From positions 1 through 11,780 of the forward strand of contig JBGAWE010000142.1 in the NCBI GenBank assembly GCA_044227705.1: a DNA stretch of 11,780 bases, read 5' to 3'. The notes under the pieces were generated by a model. It was not told the DNA's origin and did no database searches. It saw nothing but the letters and a program-made list of their open reading frames with translations. Each line of letters opens with the position of its first letter. The stretch's first letter is position 1. The position numbers were made by a program, and so were the translations under genes. Shown one piece after another: positions 1 through 6,458 of the stretch. This DNA comes from JANOQP01 sp044227705 (lineage in GTDB: Bacteria; Bacteroidota; Bacteroidia; Chitinophagales; Saprospiraceae).

Positions 1-147
1 GATGATGGCCAGTCTTTCGTGGCAGAGGATGCCGACGGAGGTGAGTAGCGCGTCGCGCTCGTCCGGCCCCCTGTGGCTCATCAGTTGGGATTGTTGGGAG
101 ACGAAGGCGACGTCCTTTCGTCCGATGGCTGCAAGAATTCCGCACAT
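1..147 (-). CDS. asnB: Asparagine synthetase (glutamine-hydrolysing), N-terminal fragment
   Basis: Reading the minus strand from the ATG at 147-145 gives 49 residues that begin MCGILAAIGRK, contain MSHRGPDERD and end LCHERLAII at the window edge. This is the N-terminal class II glutamine amidotransferase domain of AsnB-type asparagine synthetases: Cys2, exposed after Met removal, is the nucleophile that releases ammonia from glutamine, and the SHRGPD and HERLAII segments build the glutamine pocket. The family uses that ammonia with ATP to convert aspartate to asparagine in the cytoplasm. The C-terminal synthetase domain lies outside the window, so the call between housekeeping AsnB and an AsnB-like amidotransferase from a biosynthetic or surface-sugar cluster cannot be settled. 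The gene is divergent from the tauE-like gene across an AT-rich spacer. Confidence 0.9.
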   Translation of the reverse strand, partial: MCGILAAIGRKDVAFVSQQSQLMSHRGPDERDALLTSVGILCHERLAII

Positions 148-161
148 GGGATTGAGATTTT

Positions 162-279
162 TTGATTAGAAAAACTTGGACAAAGGAATTGCATTTAGTA
201 GATGAAATCCAATAGTAAACAACAAAATTTAGAAATCATCTAATCAAAAATAGAATTTTATTTGAAAAAATCTAATCAA
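162..279. repeat. Three copies of a TCTAATCAA element in the asnB/tauE divergent spacer
   Basis: The nonamer TCTAATCAA occurs at 239-247 and 271-279 (ATCTAATCAA at 238-247 and 270-279). Its exact reverse complement TTGATTAGA is at 162-170. The two direct copies are 32 bases apart, about three helical turns, and the inverted copy lies just upstream of the asnB start. The arrangement is what repeated binding sites for a regulator look like, but the spacer is AT-rich. No regulator is identified. Confidence 0.4.
181..212 (-). promoter_or_regulatory. Possible Bacteroidota-type promoter for the asparagine synthetase gene
   Basis: On the minus strand, 188-181 reads TTCCTTTG, one mismatch from the Bacteroidota -7 consensus TAnnTTTG. 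A TTG at 212-210 lies 21 bases upstream, a fitting position for the -33 element. The box is 34 bases before the ATG at 147, close to the spacing of the stronger promoter proposed at 9651-9658. The region is AT-rich, so chance matches are likely; this is a weak call. Confidence 0.3.
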
Positions 280-433
280 GATGTACTCGTTTTAGGCCAC
301 CTTTCGACGCCTTTCAAACTGTGTCCATCGCCGACCGCGCCCGGTCATTTTCCACAAAAAGTCCCAAACCTTCGGTCAAAAGCACCATTCCACCGGGAAG
401 GGCGCCCGGCACTTTTGCATTCAAAAAAAGGAC

Positions 434-1231
434 ATGCTGGTTGCCGGATACTTCGCCTCCGCCCTTATCGGCGTCTCGCTCGGCCTCATCGGCGGGGGCG
501 GCTCCCTCCTGACGGTGCCGGTGCTGGTCTACCTGTTCGGGGTGGAACCGGTGGCGGCGACGTCTTATTCGCTGTTCATCGTCGGCGCGACGAGCCTCGT
601 CGGGACGCTTCCGAAGTACCGCGAGGGGCTGGTCAACCTGAAAACGGCCGCCGTTTTCGGCCTCCCGTCCATCGCGGCGGTCTACGCGACGCGGGCCTGG
701 CTCATGCCCGCCATCCCCGACCCGGTTTTCTCCATCGGCGATTTCGCGGTGACGAAACCGATGTTTTTGATGTCGCTTTTCGCCGTTTTGATGGTCGCTG
801 CCTCGGTCTCGATGATTGTCGGCCGTGAAAACGGCGCATCGGAGGCCCCGCACGAGCAGCGGTTCAACTACCCCATGATTTTGCTGGAAGGCGCGGTCGT
901 CGGCACCCTCACAGGGCTGGTCGGGGCCGGGGGCGGCTTCCTCATCATCCCCGCGCTGGTGGTTTTCAGCGGGCTGCCGATGAAACAGGCCATCGGAACG
1001 TCGCTGCTCATCATCGCCATGAAGTCGCTCATGGGCTTCCTCGGCGACCTCTCTCATTACCGGCTCGACTGGTGGCTGCTCGGCGCGATGACCGCGCTGG
1101 CCGTCGCCGGGTCGCTGGTCGGCAACCGCTTGAGCCGCCGCATACACAGCTCGAACCTGAAAAAAGGGTTCGGGTGGTTCGTCCTCGCGATGGGCTGCTA
1201 TATCCTCGCCAAAGAGCTTTTTTTCAAATAA
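434..1231 (+). CDS. Sulfite exporter TauE/SafE family membrane protein
   Basis: A 265-residue, very hydrophobic protein with the internal duplication of the TauE/SafE family (PF01925). The glycine-rich signature GLIGGGGSLLTVPVL at residues 17-31 recurs as GLVGAGGGFLIIPAL at 161-175, each followed by further membrane segments; about eight helices are expected. A short hydrophilic linker (RENGASEAPHEQRF, about 131-144) separates the halves. The family exports small sulfur anions and organosulfonates (sulfite, thiosulfate, sulfoacetate) across the inner membrane. The next gene, 48 bases downstream on the same strand, encodes a CstB-like persulfide-oxidising protein, so export of sulfite or thiosulfate is the best guess and cotranscription is likely. 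The ATG at 434 follows an A-rich stretch and opens directly into the first helix; I see no better upstream start. The substrate cannot be read from sequence. Confidence 0.92.
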   Translation: MLVAGYFASALIGVSLGLIGGGGSLLTVPVLVYLFGVEPVAATSYSLFIVGATSLVGTLPKYREGLVNLKTAAVFGLPSIAAVYATRAWLMPAIPDPVFSIGDFAVTKPMFLMSLFAVLMVAASVSMIVGRENGASEAPHEQRFNYPMILLEGAVVGTLTGLVGAGGGFLIIPALVVFSGLPMKQAIGTSLLIIAMKSLMGFLGDLSHYRLDWWLLGAMTALAVAGSLVGNRLSRRIHSSNLKKGFGWFVLAMGCYILAKELFFK

Positions 1232-1279
1232 CCGGGCGGCCCGCCGCTCGACAGCTTTTCACATAAAATCGCCTTTTTC

Positions 1280-2686
1280 ATGAAAATCGAACAGATTTAC
1301 ACGGGCTGCCTCGCACAGGGCGCCTATTTCATCGAATCCGAGGGCGAGGCCGCCGTCATCGACCCGCTGCGGGAAACGGAGCCTTACCTCGACCGCGCCA
1401 AAAAGACAAACACTAAAATCAAGTACGTCTTCGAGACGCACTTCCACGCCGATTTCGTCAGCGGCCACCTCGACTTGGCGAAGAAGACCGGCGCGACCAT
1501 CGTCTACGGCCCGACGGCCAAGCCCGCCTTTGCAGCGCACATCGCCACCGACGGCGAGGAGTTCCGTATCGGAAAAATCACCATCCGCGTCCTCCACACG
1601 CCGGGCCACACGATGGAAAGCTCGTGCTTCCTCCTCATCGACGAGGACGGGGCGGAAAAGGCCCTTTTCTCGGGCGACACCCTTTTCATCGGCGACGTCG
1701 GCCGCCCCGACCTCGCCCAAAAGGCCGCCAACCTGACGCAGGAGGGCCTTGCCGAAATCCTCTTCGACTCGCTGCGCAACAAGGTGATGCCGCTGCCGGA
1801 CGATGTCATCGTCTACCCGGCGCACGGGGCCGGCTCGGCCTGCGGCAAGAACATGTCGAAGGAGACCTCCGACACCCTCGGCCACCAGAAACTGACCAAC
1901 TACGCCCTCCGCGCCGACATGACGAAGGCCGAGTTCGTCAAGGAGGTCGTCACGGGCCTCGTCGCGCCGCCCGCCTATTTCCCGCTCAACGTGGGCATGA
2001 ACAAGAACGGCTACGACCCCATCGACCAGGTCATGGAGCGCGGCACGCACCCGCTCTCGCCCCGCGCCTTCGAGGCGGCGGCCAACGAGACCGACGCGCT
2101 CATCCTCGACACCCGCGACGCGGAGACCTTCTCGAAGGGCTTCGTGCCGAACTCGGTTTTCATCGGCATCGACGGCTCGTTCGCGCCGTGGGTCGGGACA
2201 TTGATTCCCGACATCAAGCAGAAAATCCTCGTCGTCGCGCCCGAGGGCCGGGCCGAGGAGGTCGTGCAGCGGCTCGCCCGCGTCGGCTACGACCATTGCA
2301 TCGGCTACCTCGATGGCGGCATCGAGGCGTGGAAAAAGGCGGGCTTCGAGGTCGACAAAATCGAGCGCATCAACCCTGCCGAGCTGGCAGCCGTTGACGG
2401 CGCGACCATCGTCGACGTGCGGAAAAAGTCGGAGTTCGGCTCCGAGCACGTCGTCTCGGCGGAGAATGCCCCGCTTGACTTCGTCAACGAATCGATGAAA
2501 CAGGTGCCGACGGGCCGGCCGGTCTACGTCCACTGCCAGAGCGGCTACCGGTCGATGGTCTTCTGCTCCATCCTCCGGGCGCGGGGTTTCGACAACCTCG
2601 TCGACGTGCGCGGCGGCTTTAAGGCAATAAAAGAGAGCGGCAAGTTTCCGGTAACCGACTACGTCTGCCCGACCACGATGCTTTGA
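1280..2686 (+). CDS. CstB-like persulfide dioxygenase / rhodanese fusion (MBL fold)
   Basis: A 468-residue cytoplasmic protein in three parts. Residues 1 to about 240 are a metallo-beta-lactamase domain of the ETHE1/persulfide dioxygenase type: THFHAD (H54, H56, D58), HTPGH (H110), SGDTLF (D133) and YPAHG (H182). In ETHE1 the mononuclear iron is held by two His and one Asp, matching H54, H110 and D133 here; F59 replaces a His that binds the second metal in glyoxalase II. Residues about 260-355 form a rhodanese fold whose active loop reads VVAPEGRAEE with no cysteine, so it should be a non-catalytic pseudo-rhodanese. Residues about 363-460 form a second rhodanese with an intact CQSGYRS loop (C419). 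This is the architecture of Staphylococcus CstB, which oxidises low-molecular-weight persulfide to thiosulfate. The TauE-like gene upstream and SQR gene nearby support sulfide/persulfide detoxification. Exact product in this organism is inference. Confidence 0.9.
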   Translation: MKIEQIYTGCLAQGAYFIESEGEAAVIDPLRETEPYLDRAKKTNTKIKYVFETHFHADFVSGHLDLAKKTGATIVYGPTAKPAFAAHIATDGEEFRIGKITIRVLHTPGHTMESSCFLLIDEDGAEKALFSGDTLFIGDVGRPDLAQKAANLTQEGLAEILFDSLRNKVMPLPDDVIVYPAHGAGSACGKNMSKETSDTLGHQKLTNYALRADMTKAEFVKEVVTGLVAPPAYFPLNVGMNKNGYDPIDQVMERGTHPLSPRAFEAAANETDALILDTRDAETFSKGFVPNSVFIGIDGSFAPWVGTLIPDIKQKILVVAPEGRAEEVVQRLARVGYDHCIGYLDGGIEAWKKAGFEVDKIERINPAELAAVDGATIVDVRKKSEFGSEHVVSAENAPLDFVNESMKQVPTGRPVYVHCQSGYRSMVFCSILRARGFDNLVDVRGGFKAIKESGKFPVTDYVCPTTML

Positions 2687-2707
2687 GCGCGGCGGCTCGG
2701 ACGCGAA

Positions 2708-2750
2708 AAAGGGGCGACGGCTTTGCGGCCGGTCGCCCCTTTCTTTTTTT
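2708..2750. terminator. Strong intrinsic terminator between convergent genes
   Basis: The 11-base arms AAAGGGGCGAC (2708-2718) and GTCGCCCCTTT (2732-2742) pair perfectly, with a further inner GGC/GCC pairing next to a bulged G. On the plus strand the stem runs into TTCTTTTTTT (2741-2750). On the minus strand the run of A at 2706-2710 reads as T after the stem, so it probably also stops the convergent DUF2490 transcript. It lies 22 bases after the CstB-like stop codon and 15 bases beyond the DUF2490 stop. Confidence 0.9.
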
Positions 2751-2764
2751 CAAGCCTGGGAAAA

Positions 2765-3469
2765 TCACCGTCCGATTTTCTGCCCCAGCGTCAGACGGAT
2801 GAAGTTCCGGTCGTAGACCGTCGAGCCGGTCGAGCGGAGCTGCCACCACCAGGTGTAGGCCAGCTCGAGGTCGAAGCGTTTGGAGAATTTCCAGTCGGTG
2901 CCCGCCGTCAGCCGGTTTTGGTCGAAAAGGCGCTCGATTTGACGGCCTTGCTGGAGGAAGACCTCGTCGCCCGCGAAGGCGTCGAGTTTCTTCCCGACCG
3001 GCCTGCGGGCCTGGACGAGGCAGCGCTCGCGCAGCGCGAATGTGGTCGCGGCCCCTTTTTGGCGGAAAAACCGCTCCTCCACGCGGAGCCTGTGGCTGAA
3101 CCTCCACTTTCCCCAGACGGCCAAATCAGCCCCGAAACCTTGCCACGGGCGAAGCTCGGTGAGCTTCGAGGCCGGTTTCTCGGGGTTTTGCGAGGCGATT
3201 TCGGCCACGGCCGCGCCGAGCACCAGCTCGCTGCGGCCGCCGAGCCGCCGGTGGAGGTGCGCGTTTCCGACGAAAAGGTTTTGCCCGTTTTTTGGGAGAA
3301 AGAACCGCCGGTCCTCGGCCTCCGCCTGAACCGACCACCGCTCGTTGAGCCGCGAGCGCAGGAGGTACCGCACGCCGAGGACCGATTCGTGGATGGTCGT
3401 GTTTTGCGAAAAACCCGATTGGGCGGCCGCGATGAGGAGGGCCGCGAGGAGGCGCTTATTGAGAAGCAT
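2765..3469 (-). CDS. DUF2490 domain-containing exported protein
   Basis: A 234-residue protein with a Sec signal peptide at its start (MLLNKRLLAALLIAAAQSGF, predicted cleavage around residues 20-22). The mature part shows the features of DUF2490 proteins (PF10677) of Bacteroidota: alternating amphipathic segments (LNERWSVQAEAEDRRFF; ELRPWQGFG, 105-113; HRLRVEERFF, 126-135; NRLTAGTDWKFSKRFDLELA, 185-204; then a WWWQ turn), and a last strand ending FIRLTLGQKIGR. This pattern fits a small outer-membrane beta-barrel, but no function is established for the family. It follows the DUF983 gene by 37 bases on the same strand and is probably cotranscribed with it. It ends at the shared terminator facing the CstB-like gene. 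No link to sulfur metabolism is visible in the protein itself. Confidence 0.8.
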   Translation of the reverse strand: MLLNKRLLAALLIAAAQSGFSQNTTIHESVLGVRYLLRSRLNERWSVQAEAEDRRFFLPKNGQNLFVGNAHLHRRLGGRSELVLGAAVAEIASQNPEKPASKLTELRPWQGFGADLAVWGKWRFSHRLRVEERFFRQKGAATTFALRERCLVQARRPVGKKLDAFAGDEVFLQQGRQIERLFDQNRLTAGTDWKFSKRFDLELAYTWWWQLRSTGSTVYDRNFIRLTLGQKIGR

Positions 3470-3506
3470 GGGAAAATTTGGGCAAAAATGGCTGTTCGCC
3501 GCGCTT

Positions 3507-3926
3507 TCAAGCCGCCTCGACGGCGACGGGCTTCGTCCCGAACTTTTCGACGGCCTTCGGGTCGTAGTGGATGTTGAGGTTAGCCCACATGAGCCGTGAG
3601 ATGCGGAATATGTAGACGAAATTCAGAGCCAGCAGCGGCAGCAGCATCAAGAACGATGCGTCGATGCTGAACCCCAGTTCCCAGTGGAAAAAAAGGACGA
3701 ACAAGACGCAGAACCAGCCCGTCCAGATGTAAGAGACGTACATCGCGCCCTGATAGAAGCCCGGCTCGGGGTAGTAGTTGAGGTTGCAGCGGTCACAGCG
3801 GCTGTTCATGTCGAACGACTTTTTGAACGACCAACTGCCCGTCTCGAACATCTCCCCCTCGTGGCAGCGGGGGCATTTCAGCTCGAAGATGCTGTGCGCC
3901 TTCGAGGCCTTTCCAAAGATTGCCAT
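3507..3926 (-). CDS. DUF983 domain-containing membrane protein with zinc ribbon
   Basis: A 139-residue protein of the DUF983 family. The N-terminal part carries a predicted zinc ribbon with two CxxC knuckles (CPRC, C18/C21; CDRC, C44/C47) and a YYPEPGFYQGAMYVSY segment (51-66) typical of the family. Two hydrophobic stretches follow (about 64-80 and 89-107), consistent with two membrane helices separated by a short loop, then a polar tail. DUF983 proteins are widespread in Bacteroidota and Alphaproteobacteria; their biochemical role is not known to me. It is the first gene of a likely two-gene minus-strand unit with DUF2490 and is divergent from the sulfide:quinone oxidoreductase. The ATG at 3926 opens directly into the family's usual N-terminus. 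Confidence 0.85.
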   Translation of the reverse strand: MAIFGKASKAHSIFELKCPRCHEGEMFETGSWSFKKSFDMNSRCDRCNLNYYPEPGFYQGAMYVSYIWTGWFCVLFVLFFHWELGFSIDASFLMLLPLLALNFVYIFRISRLMWANLNIHYDPKAVEKFGTKPVAVEAA

Positions 3927-4046
3927 AGTCTGAAAATGGTTGTTTCCGCCCGCAAAGCTCCGGCGGCCCCGCTCGCCGCGATGGGACTTTACAGGGATTT
4001 GTATGGACTTTTTGCGCCGCCGCGAACAGGATTTCTAGCGGCCGAG

Positions 4047-4080
4047 GTGAAAAGTGCCACAAAATGCGGGAATAGTGCCA
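4047..4080. promoter_or_regulatory. Direct repeat upstream of sqr, candidate operator
   Basis: AGTGCCA occurs at 4053-4059 and again at 4074-4080. Extending six bases upstream (GTGAAA versus GGGAAT) gives two 13-base units matching at 11 positions, start to start 21 bases, two helical turns. They lie in the divergent DUF983/sqr spacer, 63-96 bases before the sqr ATG. Direct repeats about two turns apart are a common arrangement for AraC-family activators (the araI half-sites are 21 bases apart), and an AraC-family gene follows sqr. No clear TAnnTTTG box for sqr was found. The assignment is inference. Confidence 0.35.
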
Positions 4081-4142
4081 GCGGCGGCCGGGCGGTCGTA
4101 AGGAGGTTTGCCGTCAGGTTTTCACTTCAATACGCTCGGAAA

Positions 4143-5333
4143 ATGCAGCACCACCAAATCGTCATCGTCGGGGGCGGCAACGCCGGAATCTCGGTCGCCG
4201 CCCAGCTCCTGCGCAAGAACAGCGCGCTCGACATCGCCATCATCGACCCCGCCGACAAGCACTACTACCAACCGGCGTGGACGCTGGTCGGCGGCGGCGC
4301 GTTCGACATCAACAAGACCGTGCGGCCCGAGGCCAGCGTCATGCCGAAAGGCGTGAAGTGGATAAAACAGAAGGCGACCGGCTTCGCCCCCGATCAGAAC
4401 CGTGTGGAGCTGGCCGACGGCTCGGTCGGCTACGATTTCCTCGTCGTCTGCCCCGGCATCCAGCTCAACTGGTCGGCCATCAAGGGGCTGCCCGAGACGC
4501 TGGGCAAGAACCAGGTTTGCAGCAACTACTCGTTCGAGACGGCGCCCTACACGTTCGAGTGCATCAAGAACTTCGGCGGCGGCCGGGCCGTCTTCCACAA
4601 CCCCTCGACGCCCGTCAAGTGCGGCGGTGCGCCCCACAAAATCATGTACCTCGCCGCCGACTATTTCAGGAAGCACGGGGTGCTGGACAAGTGCGACATC
4701 CAATACTGGTCGGGCGCGGGCAAGCTCTTCGCCGTGCCGGTCTATGAGAAAACACTGCTGGAGGTCGTCCGGCGCGGCAACATCAAGCTCAATTTCCTGT
4801 GGGATTTGACCGAAATCGACGGGCCGAGAAAGGTGGCGACGTTCACCGGCATCGGCGAGGCGAACAAGGGCGAGGTGCGCAGCGTGGAGTTCGACATGAT
4901 CCACGTCACGCCGCCGCAGAGCGCGCCCGACTTCGTGCGGAACAGCCCGCTGGCCAACGCCGCCGGTTGGGTTGATGTGGACAAAAACACCTTGCAGCAC
5001 ACCCGCCACGCGAACATCTACGCGCTCGGCGACGCCTCCGGCCTGCCCATCTCGAAGACCGGCGCGGCCATCCGCAAGCAGGCGCCAGTGCTGGTGGAGA
5101 ACCTCCTCAACGCCATCGCGGGCCGCGGTGCCTCGGCCAGTTACACCGGCTACACCTCCTGCCCGCTGGTGACGGGCTACGGCAAGCTGGTGCTGGCCGA
5201 GTTCGACTACAACAACCAGCCGATGGAGACCTTCCCGTTCGACCAGTCGAAGGAGCGGTGGTCGATGTACCAGTTGAAAAAGCAGGTGCTGCCGAGGATG
5301 TACTGGGGTGCCATCCTCAAAGGCACGGCCTGA
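4143..5333 (+). CDS. sqr: Sulfide:quinone oxidoreductase, type II-like
   Basis: A 396-residue FAD-dependent disulfide reductase family protein. The N-terminal dinucleotide-binding motif VGGGNAGISVAA is at residues 9-20, the second FAD motif NIYALGDASG at 291-300, and YYQPAWTLVGGG (41-52) is the family's conserved post-FAD segment. Two cysteines sit in the contexts seen in the mitochondrial-type (type II) enzymes: C160 in STPVKCGGAPHKIMYLA and C340 in YTGYTSCPLVTGYGKLVLAE, followed by FDYNNQP. These should form the sulfur-carrying disulfide that takes up sulfide while electrons pass through FAD to quinone at the membrane. A hydrophobic/aromatic C-terminus (LPRMYWGAILKG) fits a monotopic membrane contact. 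The persulfide acceptor is not deducible. The start is ATG 4143; the frame is open back to 3684, but that part is antisense to DUF983 and the FAD fold begins at the chosen start. It probably works with the CstB-like and TauE-like proteins. Confidence 0.93.
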   Translation: MQHHQIVIVGGGNAGISVAAQLLRKNSALDIAIIDPADKHYYQPAWTLVGGGAFDINKTVRPEASVMPKGVKWIKQKATGFAPDQNRVELADGSVGYDFLVVCPGIQLNWSAIKGLPETLGKNQVCSNYSFETAPYTFECIKNFGGGRAVFHNPSTPVKCGGAPHKIMYLAADYFRKHGVLDKCDIQYWSGAGKLFAVPVYEKTLLEVVRRGNIKLNFLWDLTEIDGPRKVATFTGIGEANKGEVRSVEFDMIHVTPPQSAPDFVRNSPLANAAGWVDVDKNTLQHTRHANIYALGDASGLPISKTGAAIRKQAPVLVENLLNAIAGRGASASYTGYTSCPLVTGYGKLVLAEFDYNNQPMETFPFDQSKERWSMYQLKKQVLPRMYWGAILKGTA

Positions 5334-5423
5334 GCGCGCAGGTTTTCTGTTGGACAAATTCCGCCGTTGGTTATCGGCTTCGGCGGCGAGGGTTCTATTC
5401 TTGTCCGTCTTTTTTCTGAAAAA

Positions 5424-6317
5424 ATGGCCAAGAAGATACCCACTTACAGCATCTGCAACCTCGCGGGCCTCCACCGCTGCGGCACCGAAATCGTGGTCAC
5501 GCGGCTGCGCGAGTTCATCGAATCGATGCCCGGCATCGTCTTCCCGCACCGCCACGACTTCTATCAAATCGTGCTTTTCACGGAGGGCGGCGGCAGCCAT
5601 ACGATTGATTTTCAACGGTTTGCGGCCGTCGCGCACCAAGTCTACTACATGGCACCGGGACAGGTTCACTCGTGGCATTTCGACGACCGGACGGACGGCT
5701 ACCTGATAAACTTCAACGACTCCTTTTTCACCGCCGCCCTTCAGAACCCGAACTTCGTTAGGGACTTCCCTCTGTTCAGCGCCATCGTCGGCCAGCCGGT
5801 CAGCATGCTCGAACTCGACTGCTGCTCGGAGGTCGAACAGGCCTTTTCGCAGATGCTGGCCGAGTTCCGGGGCGGCGGCGAGTTCAAGATGGAGGTGCTG
5901 CGCGGCCTGTTGACCATCATCCTGGCCAAGCTCTCGCGGGCCGCGCCGACGCCCTACCAGCAGGTGGCATCGAAGCACAATGTCGCGCTCATGCGCCAGT
6001 TCGAGCAGTTGATAGAGGAGAATTTCCGGGAAAAACGCCTGCCGAAGACCTACGCCGAGATGCTCGCCATCACGCCCAACCACCTCAACGCGCTGGCCAA
6101 CGAAATCACCGGGCAGAGCGCGGGCGCGCTCATCCGAAAGCGGGTGCTGCTCGAGTCGAAGCGGCTCTTGGCCAACTCCGACATGATGGTCTCGCAAATC
6201 GCCGACGCGCTCAACTTTGAGGACAACGCCTATTTCACCCGCTTTTTCAAAAAGTACATGGACATGCCGCCCGAGGTTTTTCGGCGGGCGCAGAACGGGC
6301 AGTTGCAGGCCAATTGA
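5424..6317 (+). CDS. AraC-family transcriptional regulator
   Basis: A 297-residue regulator. The N-terminal cupin-like sensing domain shows FPHRHDFYQIVLFTEGGG (about 40-57) and VYYMAPGQVHSWHF (about 73-86), the usual AraC-binding fold motifs. The C-terminal pair of helix-turn-helices (HTH_18) covers about 190-290: TYAEMLAITPNHLNALANEI (209-228) and ISQIADALNF-like VSQIADALNFEDNAYFTRFF (256-275), then KKYMDMPPEVFR. The ATG at 5424 is preceded by TGAAAAA, fits the family's start, and is preferred to an upstream TTG at 5367. It lies 90 bases after sqr on the same strand, so it may be cotranscribed and control the sulfur genes, or itself; the ligand is unknown. A role over the downstream fibre/protease pair cannot be excluded. 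Confidence 0.92.
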   Translation: MAKKIPTYSICNLAGLHRCGTEIVVTRLREFIESMPGIVFPHRHDFYQIVLFTEGGGSHTIDFQRFAAVAHQVYYMAPGQVHSWHFDDRTDGYLINFNDSFFTAALQNPNFVRDFPLFSAIVGQPVSMLELDCCSEVEQAFSQMLAEFRGGGEFKMEVLRGLLTIILAKLSRAAPTPYQQVASKHNVALMRQFEQLIEENFREKRLPKTYAEMLAITPNHLNALANEITGQSAGALIRKRVLLESKRLLANSDMMVSQIADALNFEDNAYFTRFFKKYMDMPPEVFRRAQNGQLQAN

Positions 6318-6458
6318 GGCTTTTTTGGGTTGAAAACTGGAAATTTTTTGGGGCCGGGTTTACGCCCAACCGGCACCCGCGATTAGCCCCCTCGAAAACA
6401 GGAGGCGGCACCTATTCAGCGTGATTCCTTTTTTCAACAACCAAAAATTTTCATTCAA

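Noticed and set aside
393..409. Small hairpin CCGGG/CCCGG in the leader of the tauE-like gene, a possible attenuator.
   Set aside because: Five base pairs in GC-rich DNA with no T tract and no alternative pairing that I can see; expected by chance.
4100..4106. AAGGAGG, a perfect-looking Shine-Dalgarno sequence upstream of sqr.
   Set aside because: It is 36 bases before the ATG, too far to position a ribosome, no suitable in-frame start follows it closely, and Bacteroidota mostly do not use Shine-Dalgarno pairing.
3684..4142. N-terminal extension of the sulfide:quinone oxidoreductase frame by 153 codons.
   Set aside because: It overlaps the DUF983 gene in antisense, has no recognisable domain, and the FAD-binding fold starts right at ATG 4143.
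5367..5423. TTG-initiated N-terminal extension of the AraC-family protein.
   Set aside because: The added 19 residues do not resemble the family, and the ATG at 5424 has an A-rich context typical of this genome.
4122..6197. A 691-codon open frame on the minus strand opposite sqr and the araC-like gene.
   Set aside because: It mirrors two well-supported genes. Its Arg/His/Glu/Asp/Val-heavy composition is the usual antisense shadow of high-GC3 coding sequence, and no family motif is visible.
6353..6374. Hairpin GCCGGGTT/AACCGGC downstream of the araC-like gene.
   Set aside because: The stem is short with a bulged G and has no T tract on either strand, so it does not support a terminator call.
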